DNA of 64,000 bases from Lactiplantibacillus pingfangensis (GCF_005404945.1 NZ_BJDG01000010.1:37108-101107); one strand, 5' to 3'; shown: positions 1-9,057, numbered from the stretch's first letter. Notes: a model not told the origin generated them from the sequence alone. Made by a program: numbers and translations.

Positions 1-489
1 CCGTTCAACTTCTGAGACACCCTTAACCGTGACTGCAACGGTGATGTTCGCGGTCGTCAACTGCGTCAGATCACGATCACCGGTCACAATCGTTGTCGTA
101 TAACCAGCGGCATCTGCTTGCCCAGCCAGCGTCCCGATAATATCGTCGGCTTCATAATCTTTTAATTTATAATGTTGAATCCCATAAGCGTCTAAAAGTT
201 GTTCAATATATGGCATTTGTTCTGAAAATTCGCTGGGCGTCTTCGCCCGGCCACCCTTATAGTTATCGAACATGGCCGTCCGAAAAGTCGTTTTACCCGC
301 GTCGAATGCCACTAGCATATCCGTTGGTTCGACGGCTTTGATCATGTGATCTAACATCGTATTGAACCCATAAACCGCATTCGTATGCAACCCGTCTGCC
401 GTTACAAACCGGTCAAGTTGATTGTGTAATGCGAAAAACGCACGAAACGCGACGCTATTACCATCAATCAATAATAATTTTTTAGCCAT
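1..489 (-). CDS. polA: DNA polymerase I, N-terminal part (runs off the window)
   Basis: This is the first ~163 residues of DNA polymerase I on the minus strand; the rest lies left of the window. The protein starts MAKKLLLIDGNSVAFRAFFA and continues with the 5'-3' exonuclease features of the family: the DGN metal ligand near residue 9, FDAGKTTFR around residue 72, and the YEADDIIG and TGDRDLTQL motifs further on. Family role: removal of RNA primers and repair synthesis. The start at 489 is the only good one and gives the usual N-terminus. Polymerase domains cannot be judged from this fragment. Confidence 0.93.
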   Translation of the reverse strand, partial: MAKKLLLIDGNSVAFRAFFALHNQLDRFVTADGLHTNAVYGFNTMLDHMIKAVEPTDMLVAFDAGKTTFRTAMFDNYKGGRAKTPSEFSEQMPYIEQLLDAYGIQHYKLKDYEADDIIGTLAGQADAAGYTTTIVTGDRDLTQLTTANITVAVTVKGVSEVER

Positions 490-566
490 TAATTTGCGCA
501 CCCCTTCAAGTCGAGTTATTAGGTTAATTGTACCAAACTATTGCAGCCAACGGGACTCAGACGATT

Positions 567-603
567 AAAAAACGAGCACCTGACAATTATCGTCAAGCAC
601 TCG
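567..603 (-). terminator. Terminator of the Bax1-I gene
   Basis: Inverted repeat followed on the minus strand by a run of T. The 11-bp stem pairs completely only when read as minus-strand RNA, because G.U pairs replace mismatches. This fits termination of the gene at 630-1349. Confidence 0.7.
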
Positions 604-629
604 CACCGGTAAAATTTTAAAGTTAACGC

Positions 630-1349
630 TTAGTTCCGACTTGAACCGCCGCCAAAGATTTGGACGAAGTATAGGAACAAGTTCACGAAATCCAAGTAAA
701 GTGATAAGGCACCACTAACGGCTAACCCAGTCGATGACACTTGGTCACCATATTGAAGATACATATCACGCATCTTGTTCGCATCCCACATTGATAATCC
801 AGCGAAAATCAACACGCCGATATATGAGAAGACATAACTAATCATTGCGCTTTGCAAGAACAAGTTAACGACGGAAGCCACTAATAACCCAATTAAAGCG
901 GCAAACAGATGTGTCCCTAAACGTGACATATCACGCTTGCTAGTCGTCCCAATCACAGCCATTGTTGCAAAAACCGCGCTAGCTGAGATAAAGGCACCCG
1001 TAAGCACCGCACCCGTATACAGTGACAACATGATGGACATTTCAACACCAAACACGACTGCGAATAACATCAGTAAAGTAAAGCTTGCTGCTGGATTGCG
1101 CGTCGCATTCTTTTGAATCCCACCAATCATTGCAAACATGCTAATCATGAAAATGAATAACGCAATGAAAGGATGTTGACCAAAGAGCGCATTAATTTGC
1201 GCTGCAAAGACATTAATGGATAAATAAACCGAAAACGCCGAAACTAAAACGGCTAACGTCATAAACCCATACATTTTTGTTAAGAAGCTCCGTAACCCAA
1301 CTTGTGTGTTAATTGTACTTGGTTGCGGATTTTGTTGAAAATTATTCAT
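630..1349 (-). CDS. Bax inhibitor-1 family (YccA/YetJ-like) membrane protein
   Basis: A 239-residue polytopic protein with about seven hydrophobic segments after a short polar N-terminus rich in Asn, Gln and Pro. The C-terminal part has a helix with SMWDANKM and ends in LDFVNLFLYFVQIFGG, typical of the bacterial BI-1/YccA family (PF01027). Relatives such as B. subtilis YetJ are described as pH-sensitive calcium leak channels, and in E. coli YccA affects FtsH; which role applies here is unknown. It is monocistronic, with a promoter about 190 bp upstream and its own terminator. Confidence 0.88.
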   Translation of the reverse strand: MNNFQQNPQPSTINTQVGLRSFLTKMYGFMTLAVLVSAFSVYLSINVFAAQINALFGQHPFIALFIFMISMFAMIGGIQKNATRNPAASFTLLMLFAVVFGVEMSIMLSLYTGAVLTGAFISASAVFATMAVIGTTSKRDMSRLGTHLFAALIGLLVASVVNLFLQSAMISYVFSYIGVLIFAGLSMWDANKMRDMYLQYGDQVSSTGLAVSGALSLYLDFVNLFLYFVQIFGGGSSRN

Positions 1350-1531
1350 AGAATCCCTCTTTCACCTAAAATTTAAATCAATCGGTCAAATCCCGAGTTG
1401 ATCGTGCCGGTTGGCGTCTCTAGCATTTCAGCCACTAGCGAAAAGCCAGTGACAACCCTCACGCTAATTTTTCAATTGCGTGGTGTAACCACAATCTCAT
1501 TGACATCCAATCAGTCACCTCAACTTTCTTG
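1350..1531 (-). promoter_or_regulatory. Long 5' leader of the Bax1-I gene
   Basis: About 180 nt separate the predicted transcription start from the ATG. The leader contains a hairpin formed by CACTGGC and GCTAGTG (1433-1452 region) and GC-rich complementary stretches. I do not recognise a known riboswitch consensus. The gap between this gene and rnhA is otherwise empty. Confidence 0.4.
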
Positions 1532-1537
1532 TCATCT

Positions 1538-1566
1538 AGTGTATCAGATTAGTCAAAGAAGGTAAA
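1538..1566 (-). promoter_or_regulatory. Promoter of the Bax1-I gene
   Basis: On the minus strand: -35 TTTACC (1561-1566), 17-bp spacer, extended -10 TGA-TACACT (-10 hexamer 1538-1543). Predicted start near 1531. Confidence 0.5.
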
Positions 1567-1653
1567 ACAGTTTGGTCATGAGAAAATTATAAATTTTTCT
1601 TAGGTTTTGAAAACGACTTCACGCTCAACCCGTCGAAACCGGTAATCAGTCGC

Positions 1654-2622
1654 TTAACGATGCGACTCATCTTGCCAATTCTTAGCAATTTCGGCCATCG
1701 CCTCAACCGAAGCCTGTTGCGCTGCAGAACTTGTAAAGTGACCAAGTTTGTCCGGGGTTGCGGTCGTTTTTTTAGGTTGGGCCGGTGACTGTGACGCGTT
1801 CACCGGCTTACTAGGCTTGGGCTTTGCTGTCGTCGTGGCAAACAGGTCTCCCTGCACAGTTGTCGCTGGTCGTCCCGGTAACTTGGCTGTCGCATTCGTT
1901 GCGGGGATTGGCTGACCTTGGACCATGTGATCCATGGTCTGGTTAAGCAGCTGGTCAACTAAATTGTTACCCGCGGTTGTCGCATGACCTTTGACCCATT
2001 TGAACGACAAGCTCGTAAATTGACTTAACTCGACGTCAATCATTTTCCAAAGTTCACTGTTCGCCAACGGCTGATCACCAGCGCCTCGCCAACCACGTTT
2101 TTTCCACCCGGTCAGCCAGCCCTTTTGAATCGCATTCAACACATATTTAGAATCCATAATGACCAAAATCGGTCGTGCAGCTTGTTTCGTTTCAAGCAAA
2201 TAATTTAACGCTTGCAATAGCGCCATGATTTCCATGCGATTGTTAGTCGCGCCCCATTCGCCAGAAGTCCCAGTGATGGTTTTACCGGCCGCACTCATCT
2301 GAAACGCCCAGGCAGAACGATCCGTTGGCTTGACTTGTCCGCCTTGAACATTACCAGTGTTGCGGTTGCCACCATCCGTATAAACGATAATATCAGCCGT
2401 CACCGCTGAGGCTTCTGGTTTCGTGGTTTTTGGCTGTTTCCTCTGAACCGGCCTAGTCGCCGCGGTTGAACCTGCTAAAAAAGCTTCCGCTGCTTCACGA
2501 TTGGGAAAACTTTTATACTGTGCCCCTGAGTAATGATCAATTTGAGCCTGACAATCTGCCCAACTGCGATAGATACCAGGTTTGCGTCCCACCCGGACTG
2601 CATAAAATTTGATTTTTGCCAT
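1654..2622 (-). CDS. rnhA: Ribonuclease HI with N-terminal hybrid-binding domain
   Basis: Type 1 RNase H of 322 residues from the ATG at 2622, which has an AAAGGTGAG ribosome site; a longer reading frame to 2652 runs into the murC terminator and is unlikely. Residues 1-50 (AKIKFYAVRVGRKPGIYRSW, then a YKSF motif) form the viroplasmin-like hybrid-binding domain. The catalytic domain follows: YTDGG (first Asp), MEIMALLQAL (Glu), MDSKYV (Asp) and a C-terminal GNNLVDQL (Asp). It degrades RNA in RNA:DNA hybrids. The last ~90 residues are a Pro/Thr/Ala/Lys-rich tail beyond the usual family length, probably disordered. Confidence 0.9.
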   Translation of the reverse strand: MAKIKFYAVRVGRKPGIYRSWADCQAQIDHYSGAQYKSFPNREAAEAFLAGSTAATRPVQRKQPKTTKPEASAVTADIIVYTDGGNRNTGNVQGGQVKPTDRSAWAFQMSAAGKTITGTSGEWGATNNRMEIMALLQALNYLLETKQAARPILVIMDSKYVLNAIQKGWLTGWKKRGWRGAGDQPLANSELWKMIDVELSQFTSLSFKWVKGHATTAGNNLVDQLLNQTMDHMVQGQPIPATNATAKLPGRPATTVQGDLFATTTAKPKPSKPVNASQSPAQPKKTTATPDKLGHFTSSAAQQASVEAMAEIAKNWQDESHR

Positions 2623-2642
2623 GTCACTCTCACCTTTCGGCC

Positions 2643-2679
2643 AAAAAAGCATTTAGATGGTTCCCATCTAAATGCTTTT
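2643..2679 (-). terminator. Terminator of murC
   Basis: Perfect 14-bp stem (AAGCATTTAGATGG and its complement) with a tiny loop, followed on the minus strand by six T. It lies directly after murC. Confidence 0.9.
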
Positions 2680-2687
2680 CCAGATAA

Positions 2688-4001
2688 TTACTTAGTTTTT
2701 AAGTCAGTATAAATCTTTTCATATTTTTGAATGTCACCGGCACCCATAAAGACTGCCACGGCGTCATGATATGCTGTCAATGCAGACATGTCATCAGTCG
2801 TAATGATTTCACCGCCATTAGAGAGCTTGTCAGCTAAATCTTGAGAGGAGACATCGCCACTCTTTTCACGTGCAGAACTGAAAATATTCGTTAAGAAGAC
2901 GTGGTCTGCCTGACTTAAACTAGTGGCAAAACCGTTCATCAAGGCCTTCGTACGTGAATACGTGTGTGGTTGGAACACCGCTAAAATTTCCTTGTCAGGA
3001 TACTTTTGCCGTGCAGCGTCTAAAGTTGCTTTGATTTCTGATGGATGATGCGCATAGTCATCAATCATGACCATATCACCAACTTTAGATTCAGAGAAGC
3101 GACGTTTAACCCCGCTGAAATCTAATAACTCACGGCGAATTTCATCCAAGTCAACTTTTTCAAAGTATGACACTGCGATGACCGCCGTGCTATTCAAAAC
3201 GTTGTGTTCACCAAACAATGGGATTTCAAAGTTACCCAATGACTCGTCATGATATTTCACTTCAAAAGAAGAGCCTTTAGTCGTCCGTTTGATATTAACC
3301 GCTTGGAAATCGTCGCGATCTTTCGTCCCGTAGTAATAAATCGGCGTTTGAATATCTAAGTGACGCAAACTTTCGTCGTCGCCCCAGGCAAAAATGCCCT
3401 TCTTAACTTGACTCCCAAATTGTTCAAAAGCCGTCTTCACATCAGCCAAGTCTTTGTAATAATCAGGATGGTCAAAGTCGACATTGGTCATAATGGCATA
3501 GTCAGGGTGATAAGCCACAAAGTGCCGACGGTATTCATCCGCTTCAAATACAAAGAAACGGGCGTCAGGTGTGCCTTTACCGGTCCCATCACCAATTAAG
3601 TAACTGGTTGGTGCGATGTTACTTAAAACGTGGGCCAATAAGCCAGTAGTTGACGTTTTCCCATGTGTACCGGCCACACCGATACTCGTATAACCGGACA
3701 TCAATTTACCTAAAAATTCATGGTAACGATAGACTGGTAGTCCCATTTCACGCGCTTTTTTGATTTCAGGATGTTCGTCGGTAAAGGAATTCCCGGCAAT
3801 CACCGTTAGGCCCTCATGAATATTGTCCGTTGAAAATGGCAACATCTTGATTCCAGCTGCGGCCAGACCCTTTTGTGTAAACGTATATTGTTCGATATCA
3901 GAGCCTTCAACTTGGAAACCTTTATCGTGTAAAATCAAAGCCAATGAGCTCATGCCTGAGCCCTTAATCCCAACAAAATAATAAACTGTCTCTTTATCCA
4001 T
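2688..4001 (-). CDS. murC: UDP-N-acetylmuramate--L-alanine ligase
   Basis: A 437-residue cytoplasmic Mur ligase that adds L-Ala to UDP-MurNAc in peptidoglycan precursor synthesis. Seen: the N-terminal Rossmann motif [11 protein letters not shown] (residues 12-22), the ATP loop [13 protein letters not shown] near residue 110, the [10 protein letters not shown] segment typical of Mur[11 protein letters not shown], and the C-terminal DDYAHHP motif. The length is standard. It sits downstream of sftA, as in Bacillus and many lactobacilli. The ATG is preceded by GGGAG and AGGA. Confidence 0.96.
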   Translation of the reverse strand: MDKETVYYFVGIKGSGMSSLALILHDKGFQVEGSDIEQYTFTQKGLAAAGIKMLPFSTDNIHEGLTVIAGNSFTDEHPEIKKAREMGLPVYRYHEFLGKLMSGYTSIGVAGTHGKTSTTGLLAHVLSNIAPTSYLIGDGTGKGTPDARFFVFEADEYRRHFVAYHPDYAIMTNVDFDHPDYYKDLADVKTAFEQFGSQVKKGIFAWGDDESLRHLDIQTPIYYYGTKDRDDFQAVNIKRTTKGSSFEVKYHDESLGNFEIPLFGEHNVLNSTAVIAVSYFEKVDLDEIRRELLDFSGVKRRFSESKVGDMVMIDDYAHHPSEIKATLDAARQKYPDKEILAVFQPHTYSRTKALMNGFATSLSQADHVFLTNIFSSAREKSGDVSSQDLADKLSNGGEIITTDDMSALTAYHDAVAVFMGAGDIQKYEKIYTDLKTK

Positions 4002-4062
4002 TGTCCTAATAATCTCCCATGTTTATGATTCATCAATTAAGTGGTGAACCGTTAATTTTTAG

Positions 4063-6612
4063 TTATGAATTAGCTTGTAATTTAGTTAAATCTTCTGCCG
4101 TAAAATAAACATCGCGTGGCTTTGATCCCTTCGCCGGTGAAACATAGTTGCGTTGTTCTAAATCGTCGATCAGATTGGCTGCCCGGTTATAACCCACCGA
4201 GAAAGTCCGTTGCAGCTTCGAGGTTGAAACAGTGTCTTCATCTGCTAAATAGGCTAAGACCTCCGGCATCAACTCATCTTGATTGCGCGCCGCTTCTTCA
4301 TGCTTCACTAAACGATCCGGTTGAAACTCATAATGTGGCGCGGCTTGATCACGAACAAACTGAGCAATCGCATCAATTTCACTCTCAACATAAGTCCCTT
4401 GTAGTCGAATCGGCGTACTCTGGCCGTTACCAAGATATAACATATCCCCACGACCGAGCAATCGTTCGGCGCCACTCGTATCCAGAATGGTGCGTGAATC
4501 AATTTGACTCGCAACCATGAACGCAATTCGAGTCGGGATGTTATTTTTGATGAGTCCGGTGACCACGTCGACACTTGGTCGTTGCGTGGCAACTAACAAA
4601 TGAATCCCAGCCGCGCGCGCCTTTTGCGTAATTCGGGCAATGTAATCCTGAACTTCACTGGAAGCCACCATCATCAAATCAGCCAACTCGTCGATCACAA
4701 TGACGATATACGGCATTTTCAGCCCATCTTCATGATGTTCGACTGCCATCGCATTAAATTGCTCAATGTTACGGGCACCACCAGCCGCTAATTTTTCATA
4801 GCGATTATCCATCTCGTCCACGACCCACTTCAATGCAGCCGAAGCGGCCTTAGGTTCAGAGATCACGGGTGCCAATAAGTGTGGCACTTTATCGTATGGT
4901 GCTAGTTCCACCGCTTTTGGATCAATCAACAACAACTTCACTTCTTGTGGATTCGCTTTGTATAACAGTGAAACCAAGATACTGTTGATGAACACCGATT
5001 TACCAGAACCAGTTGCCCCAGCAATCAGACCATGTGGCATCTTCCGCAAATCAGTCACTTGCGGTTGACCAAATAAATCGACCCCTAGCGCAACGGTTAG
5101 TGGCGACTGACTATCTTTGAACTTTTGCGAATTCAAGACTTCTGACAACATGACTGGTCGTGAGGTCTTATTTGGAATTTCAATCCCGACCGTATTACGG
5201 CCAGGAATTGGGGCTTCAATTCGAATATCTTTAGCGGCTAAGGCCAACTTCAAATCATCGTTTAAATTCGTGATTTTGCTGACCTTAACCCCACGTTCGA
5301 GCTTCACTTGAAATTGCGTCACTGTCGGACCAACTGTCCAATCAACAACGTTTGCGTTGACACCAAAAGCATCCAGCGACTCGTCTAACGCGCTGGCCTT
5401 ACTTTCAATCCAGTCATCCATCTCAGACTCATCAGGAATTACTGGCGCTTTTAACAAGTCCAGCGGTGGCAAATGATACTCAGCCAATGCTTTATCCGCT
5501 AGCACTGGGGCTGCAGATGTTCCCGAATGAACAGCCGAAGTTGGTTCAGCCTCGGTAGGTTGATCACTAGCTGGCGCTGACTGCGCGGTAGTCGATTGGA
5601 CTGATGCCAAACTGGTCGTTGCGGTACTGGTTGGTTGCGGTGTCGCTTCAGAACGTGGCCGAACCCCAACGGGCTGATAAAGTTCATCGTCATCATCAGT
5701 ACGCGACTCATCCGCCGCTGCGTGTGAAGATGGCTCGTCACCGGCACTATTAACTTCCGCTTCATCTGAGGCTTTTTCTTTGAATAGCGCCAACTCTGCT
5801 TGTGCATTGTGTTCCTCAGTCATAATTGCATCTAATGAGAGCCCAAGACCATGACTTGGTTTCAGGGCCGACTCGGGAGTCTCATCCGCAGCCGTAGACT
5901 CTGGTGTGGCTGTAAGACTTGCTAACTCAACAGCTGCCGACTGTGCGGCATCAGATTCCGCTTGGCTTGTGACTGATTGACTAGTCGGGGCAACCACGGT
6001 TGTAGCGCTCGATTCAGTCGCGTCAGTGTCACTTGACGCTGCGGCTTCCGACGGCTGTTCTTCAGCAACACTAGTTGGTTCAAAAACTACAGTTGGCGCT
6101 GAGGCCACCACGACTTCTGGTTCAACCCGCGTCGGTACTGACGGCTGAAAGACCACGGTTGCTGTCATGCTAACTGGCACTGCAACCGCAGCAATTTCAG
6201 CCGTTTCAGAATCAGCAGCTTCATTGCCGTCAGCCGTTGTAAATAAGAAGTACGAGTCAATTGGCTTATACAAGCTGGTTTCAACTTCTAAGTAATCCGT
6301 TTCATCGGATTGCATAGCCACCCCTACCGCAGCCTTAGATCGCGTCAGTTGAGCTGGAATGTGGGTCGGATGAAAGTCGCCATGGGTGACGCCATTAAAA
6401 GGTTCTGCTGACGTTGCTGCCGCACTCGCCACTTGCCGTTTTGGAGACACAGCTGAATAAGCCGCCGCAGCTGAGCGCGGTGCTGATGACGCTGCCGCCG
6501 ATGCCGGTTGTGACTGTGCAGGAGCTACCTGGCTGGTCGCGGCGGATGTCGGTTCTTTAGTGATGTAATCTCGATATTTCCGGTAAAACGCCGGCCCATC
6601 ATAATGGTTCAT
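4063..6612 (-). CDS. sftA: Soluble FtsK/SpoIIIE-type DNA translocase (SftA-like)
   Basis: An 849-residue FtsK-family ATPase. The C-terminal half carries the motor: Walker A GATGSGKSVFIN, Walker B IVIVIDELADLMM, and RITQKARAAGIHLLVATQRP, then a winged-helix gamma domain (residues ~780-845) that reads KOPS-like sequences in relatives. The first ~400 residues are a low-complexity Ala/Ser/Thr/Glu/Pro linker with no membrane segment, unlike FtsK or SpoIIIE, so the protein should be soluble like B. subtilis SftA (YtpS). Synteny ytpR-sftA-murC supports this. The ATG at 6612 with AGGATG upstream is preferred over the TTG at 6618. Likely role: clearing DNA from the closing septum. Confidence 0.9.
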   Translation of the reverse strand: MNHYDGPAFYRKYRDYITKEPTSAATSQVAPAQSQPASAAASSAPRSAAAAYSAVSPKRQVASAAATSAEPFNGVTHGDFHPTHIPAQLTRSKAAVGVAMQSDETDYLEVETSLYKPIDSYFLFTTADGNEAADSETAEIAAVAVPVSMTATVVFQPSVPTRVEPEVVVASAPTVVFEPTSVAEEQPSEAAASSDTDATESSATTVVAPTSQSVTSQAESDAAQSAAVELASLTATPESTAADETPESALKPSHGLGLSLDAIMTEEHNAQAELALFKEKASDEAEVNSAGDEPSSHAAADESRTDDDDELYQPVGVRPRSEATPQPTSTATTSLASVQSTTAQSAPASDQPTEAEPTSAVHSGTSAAPVLADKALAEYHLPPLDLLKAPVIPDESEMDDWIESKASALDESLDAFGVNANVVDWTVGPTVTQFQVKLERGVKVSKITNLNDDLKLALAAKDIRIEAPIPGRNTVGIEIPNKTSRPVMLSEVLNSQKFKDSQSPLTVALGVDLFGQPQVTDLRKMPHGLIAGATGSGKSVFINSILVSLLYKANPQEVKLLLIDPKAVELAPYDKVPHLLAPVISEPKAASAALKWVVDEMDNRYEKLAAGGARNIEQFNAMAVEHHEDGLKMPYIVIVIDELADLMMVASSEVQDYIARITQKARAAGIHLLVATQRPSVDVVTGLIKNNIPTRIAFMVASQIDSRTILDTSGAERLLGRGDMLYLGNGQSTPIRLQGTYVESEIDAIAQFVRDQAAPHYEFQPDRLVKHEEAARNQDELMPEVLAYLADEDTVSTSKLQRTFSVGYNRAANLIDDLEQRNYVSPAKGSKPRDVYFTAEDLTKLQANS

Positions 6613-6644
6613 TTTCAATCATCCTATTTTTAGTGTGCACTAGC

Positions 6645-7286
6645 TTAATCAGTAAATAATCCTTGTGCCCGGTCGAAATCAAACGCATCGCCAACCTTTT
6701 GAAAATCAGCAGGTAAAATTAGTGCCCCGGGACGTTGTGGTGCCTGTGGTAAGTGTAATTCGCGACCAGAAACGATCATGCCATCACTTTCAACGCCACG
6801 TAGTTCGCCTGGCCAGATAATCAGACCATCTGGCATCATGGCACCAACTTTGGCGACAACTACCAAAATGTCTGCTTGCATGTTAGGTGAACCACTGACG
6901 ATTTGTAACGTTTCGCCCTCCCCTACTTTAGTCTTAGTCACTAATAAATGATCCGACTTGGGATGTGGGTCGGCACTTTCAACATAACCAACAACAAACT
7001 TGTCGGCAATATCTAAAACTAAATCCGGTTCAAAATTTGTGGCCGTTAATAATTTATTTAATTGGTCGACTTGGTCAGCAGTTAAGTGGACCTGACCATT
7101 AACATCTAATTTTCCAAGGGTCTTCGAAACTTCAAAAAAGTTGTAACCGAGCGTTTCACCGGTTGCCGTGTCACTAATTCGCGTGACATTTTGATGTGTT
7201 TCTATTTTCTGGTCAGCAGTGTCTGGTCGTAAAATAGCGATCAATGTATCGCCTAATTCGGTTGGATTATAACTTGTAATTAACAT
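6645..7286 (-). CDS. ytpR: YtpR-family tRNA-binding-domain protein
   Basis: A 213-residue protein of the YtpR family. The N-terminal ~90 residues match the DUF4479 region. The C-terminal ~110 residues (GYVESADPHPKSDHLLVTK, then QIVSGSPN and VVAKVGAMMPDG) are an EMAP/Arc1p-like OB fold as found at the N-terminus of PheT. It probably binds tRNA or RNA; the true function is not established. The start at 7286 follows AAAGGGG. It lies 32 bp upstream of sftA and is probably co-transcribed. Confidence 0.88.
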   Translation of the reverse strand: MLITSYNPTELGDTLIAILRPDTADQKIETHQNVTRISDTATGETLGYNFFEVSKTLGKLDVNGQVHLTADQVDQLNKLLTATNFEPDLVLDIADKFVVGYVESADPHPKSDHLLVTKTKVGEGETLQIVSGSPNMQADILVVVAKVGAMMPDGLIIWPGELRGVESDGMIVSGRELHLPQAPQRPGALILPADFQKVGDAFDFDRAQGLFTD

Positions 7287-7740
7287 TTGAAACCCCTTTA
7301 CTCTCATTCTAAGCGTTCAATTAAACATTATAGCCTATTTCTGATGATTCTTACTGATTAATTATGACTTTTATTGTTTTCTTTTGACACACAATAATAG
7401 GATACCACAACTGGTCTAATCGTTGATTTATCAAGGTTATAAAATTTATTGTCCCAACTAATACAGAAATCGGTTGTAACATCACTCGCTCCTGATAATT
7501 GAAATGTAACTAAGCTCACAGTTTCCCAAAAAACGGGTCGATATTAATCACTCGTTGCACTTAGTTTGAACCAAGAAAAAAATGCAACAAATGCTAGACC
7601 TCTCTAAAGTTATCGCAAAATCAATTTGAAGCCCAATCGTGAAATCACCAAAACTGTTCATCCATATTGTGACCGCTTGTTAAAAGAATTTCGCTTTTGA
7701 TGTAATTGTTTAAGAAGTCATTTATTTTGGCGAACTAGTA

Positions 7741-7866
7741 ATGAAAAAAGGATGGGCCATCGGAATTGTCTTATTAGCATCACTGACACTTGTCGCTAAA
7801 AAGAAAAAAGCCGCCGCCCTATCTCAAAATAAGGCGATGGCAAAATCTAATCGCATGGCTAGGTGA
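7741..7866 (+). CDS. Possible 41-residue basic peptide or gene remnant
   Basis: The frame starts MKKGWAIGIVLLASLTLVAK, a hydrophobic N-terminal segment, followed by a Lys/Ala-rich tail. I see no good ribosome site. It may be a signal-peptide-like remnant of a decayed gene rather than a working peptide. Confidence 0.22.
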   Translation: MKKGWAIGIVLLASLTLVAKKKKAAALSQNKAMAKSNRMAR

Positions 7867-7911
7867 AATCAAAGAACAAGACAAGTTCATTCAATAGCGC
7901 AACTCCTGCTC

Positions 7912-7930
7912 CCCGCCTGAGTTTGTAATG
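7912..7930 (+). repeat. 19-mer direct repeat, left copy
   Basis: CCCGCCTGAGTTTGTAATG matches 17 of 19 bases with CCCGCCAGAGTTTGAAATG at 9091-9109 in the same orientation. The two copies bracket the DUF3644 gene and its convergent RNA gene. Confidence 0.5.
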
Positions 7931-7965
7931 CCAATAAAATTACACTAAGGAAAGGATGTAAGCAA

Positions 7966-8931
7966 ATGGAAAATTTATCAAATCGTTTGGTGAAGAAAAG
8001 TATCGAAGCATTTGTCATGGGAATTGAAATTTATAACAAACCAACTATTCGCTATCGAATTGAAGGTTTTTCATTTTTTGCAATTAATGCTTGGGAACTG
8101 ATGCTAAAGGCAGAATTATTAAATCGAGGTAAAAATATCTATTACAAAGACGACCCGGATAGAACGCTTAGTATATCTAATGTCATCGCAAAAATATATA
8201 CGGATAAAAACACCCGAATTCGTTTGAACCTGGAAAAGATTATTGATCTTAGAAATATCAGCACACATTATATTACCGAGGACTATGAAGTTAAGTATGC
8301 ACCGTTATTTCAAGCATGTGTTTTAAATTTTGTAACCGAAATTAATAAATTTCATTCAGTCGACATGACCGACTATATTCCACAAAATTTCTTAACAGTT
8401 TCAGCCAGTTATGAGCCACTATCTAACGAACAAATTCAATTAAAGTACCCACCAGAAATCGCCGAAAAGTTTATCGCAAAAGCAAATGAAATTGACGTGC
8501 TCAGTCAAGAATATGCTTCCGATCGTTTCGCTATAACTATCAAACAAAATCTATATATTACTAAGAAAAAAGATGACGCGGACTTTACAGTCAGAATAGA
8601 TCGTTCCTCGGATAATGGGGTTGCCTTTATTAAAGACTTGAAAGACCCCTCCGATACCCATAAATATTCATATAATAACGTAATCAAAGCGGTTCAAAAC
8701 CGTCTGGCAAAAAAGAAGTTAAAATTAGATTATTCATCCGGATTCAATCAGTATGTATTAAACTTAGTCATTGATTTTTATAATATCAAACAGAATACCA
8801 AGTATGCTTATCAGCACGTTATTGGCAAGCAGCATAGCTATACTTACTCTCAACAATTTGTCGAATTTATCGTCAGACAGATTGAAAAGAATCCTGTAAT
8901 ATTCGTTAAAAGTTTAAAATCGAAGAAATAA
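7966..8931 (+). CDS. DUF3644-type protein with a HEPN-like RxxxxH motif
   Basis: A 321-residue soluble protein. The N-terminal ~110 residues resemble the DUF3644 family as I recall it: VKKSIEAFVMGIEIYNKPTI, EGFSFFAINAWELMLKAELL, then LEKIIDLRNISTHYI. The RNISTH stretch is an RxxxxH motif in the helix position expected of HEPN domains, which are often RNases in toxin and phage-defence systems. Base composition is much poorer in GC than its neighbours, suggesting transfer. The ribosome site is AAGGAT. It stands alone on the plus strand, and a structured RNA gene on the opposite strand ends at its stop codon. Function is inferred from motif and context only. Confidence 0.7.
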   Translation: MENLSNRLVKKSIEAFVMGIEIYNKPTIRYRIEGFSFFAINAWELMLKAELLNRGKNIYYKDDPDRTLSISNVIAKIYTDKNTRIRLNLEKIIDLRNISTHYITEDYEVKYAPLFQACVLNFVTEINKFHSVDMTDYIPQNFLTVSASYEPLSNEQIQLKYPPEIAEKFIAKANEIDVLSQEYASDRFAITIKQNLYITKKKDDADFTVRIDRSSDNGVAFIKDLKDPSDTHKYSYNNVIKAVQNRLAKKKLKLDYSSGFNQYVLNLVIDFYNIKQNTKYAYQHVIGKQHSYTYSQQFVEFIVRQIEKNPVIFVKSLKSKK

Positions 8932-9021
8932 AAAAAGATAACCCCAGGCACATAGGACTGCTCAGTACCAAAGTACCTACCCCATTTTGGGACCCAGTGT
9001 TATTCCTTCTCAAGTTATCTT
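8931..9021 (-). ncRNA. Candidate structured RNA convergent with the DUF3644 gene
   Basis: As minus-strand RNA (about 91 nt) it begins with AAGAUAAC and closes with GUUAUCUU plus a U run, so the closing stem doubles as terminator. Internal hairpins include UCCCA-AAA-UGGGG, GUAC-UUUG-GUAC and the alternative GG-ACU-GAGC-AGU-CC. A promoter (9028-9057) places the start exactly at the first base of the closing stem. The T run overlaps the stop codon region of the DUF3644 gene. No open frame is present. An RNA partner of the HEPN protein is inference. Confidence 0.65.
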
Positions 9022-9057
9022 AACGTTATTTTAACGTACAACAGTCCATACGGTCAA
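9022..9057 (-). promoter_or_regulatory. Promoter and operator-like palindrome of the RNA gene
   Basis: Minus strand: -35 TTGACC (9052-9057), 18 bp, -10 TAAAAT (9028-9033), or TTAAAA with a 17-bp spacer. The inverted repeat ACGTTA-TTT-TAACGT (9023-9037) spans the -10, a natural place for a repressor. Confidence 0.55.

Larger units (their letters stand above)
7287..7965. other. Low-GC intergenic stretch with little coding signal
   Basis: About 680 bp of AT-rich sequence between the conserved ytpR block and the DUF3644 gene. I see no long frame, RNA gene or clear mobile element. The only candidate is the 41-codon frame at 7741. The right end carries one copy of a 19-mer that recurs at 9091. Confidence 0.5.

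Noticed and set aside
4308..5807. Several overlapping frames opposite and inside sftA
   Set aside because: Shadow frames caused by the codon bias of the Ala/Ser-rich linker and the motor domain of sftA.
8932..9021. Treating the hairpin after the DUF3644 gene as a simple plus-strand terminator
   Set aside because: The T run is on the minus-strand side only; the plus-strand side continues with AACG. A minus-strand RNA with its own promoter fits better.
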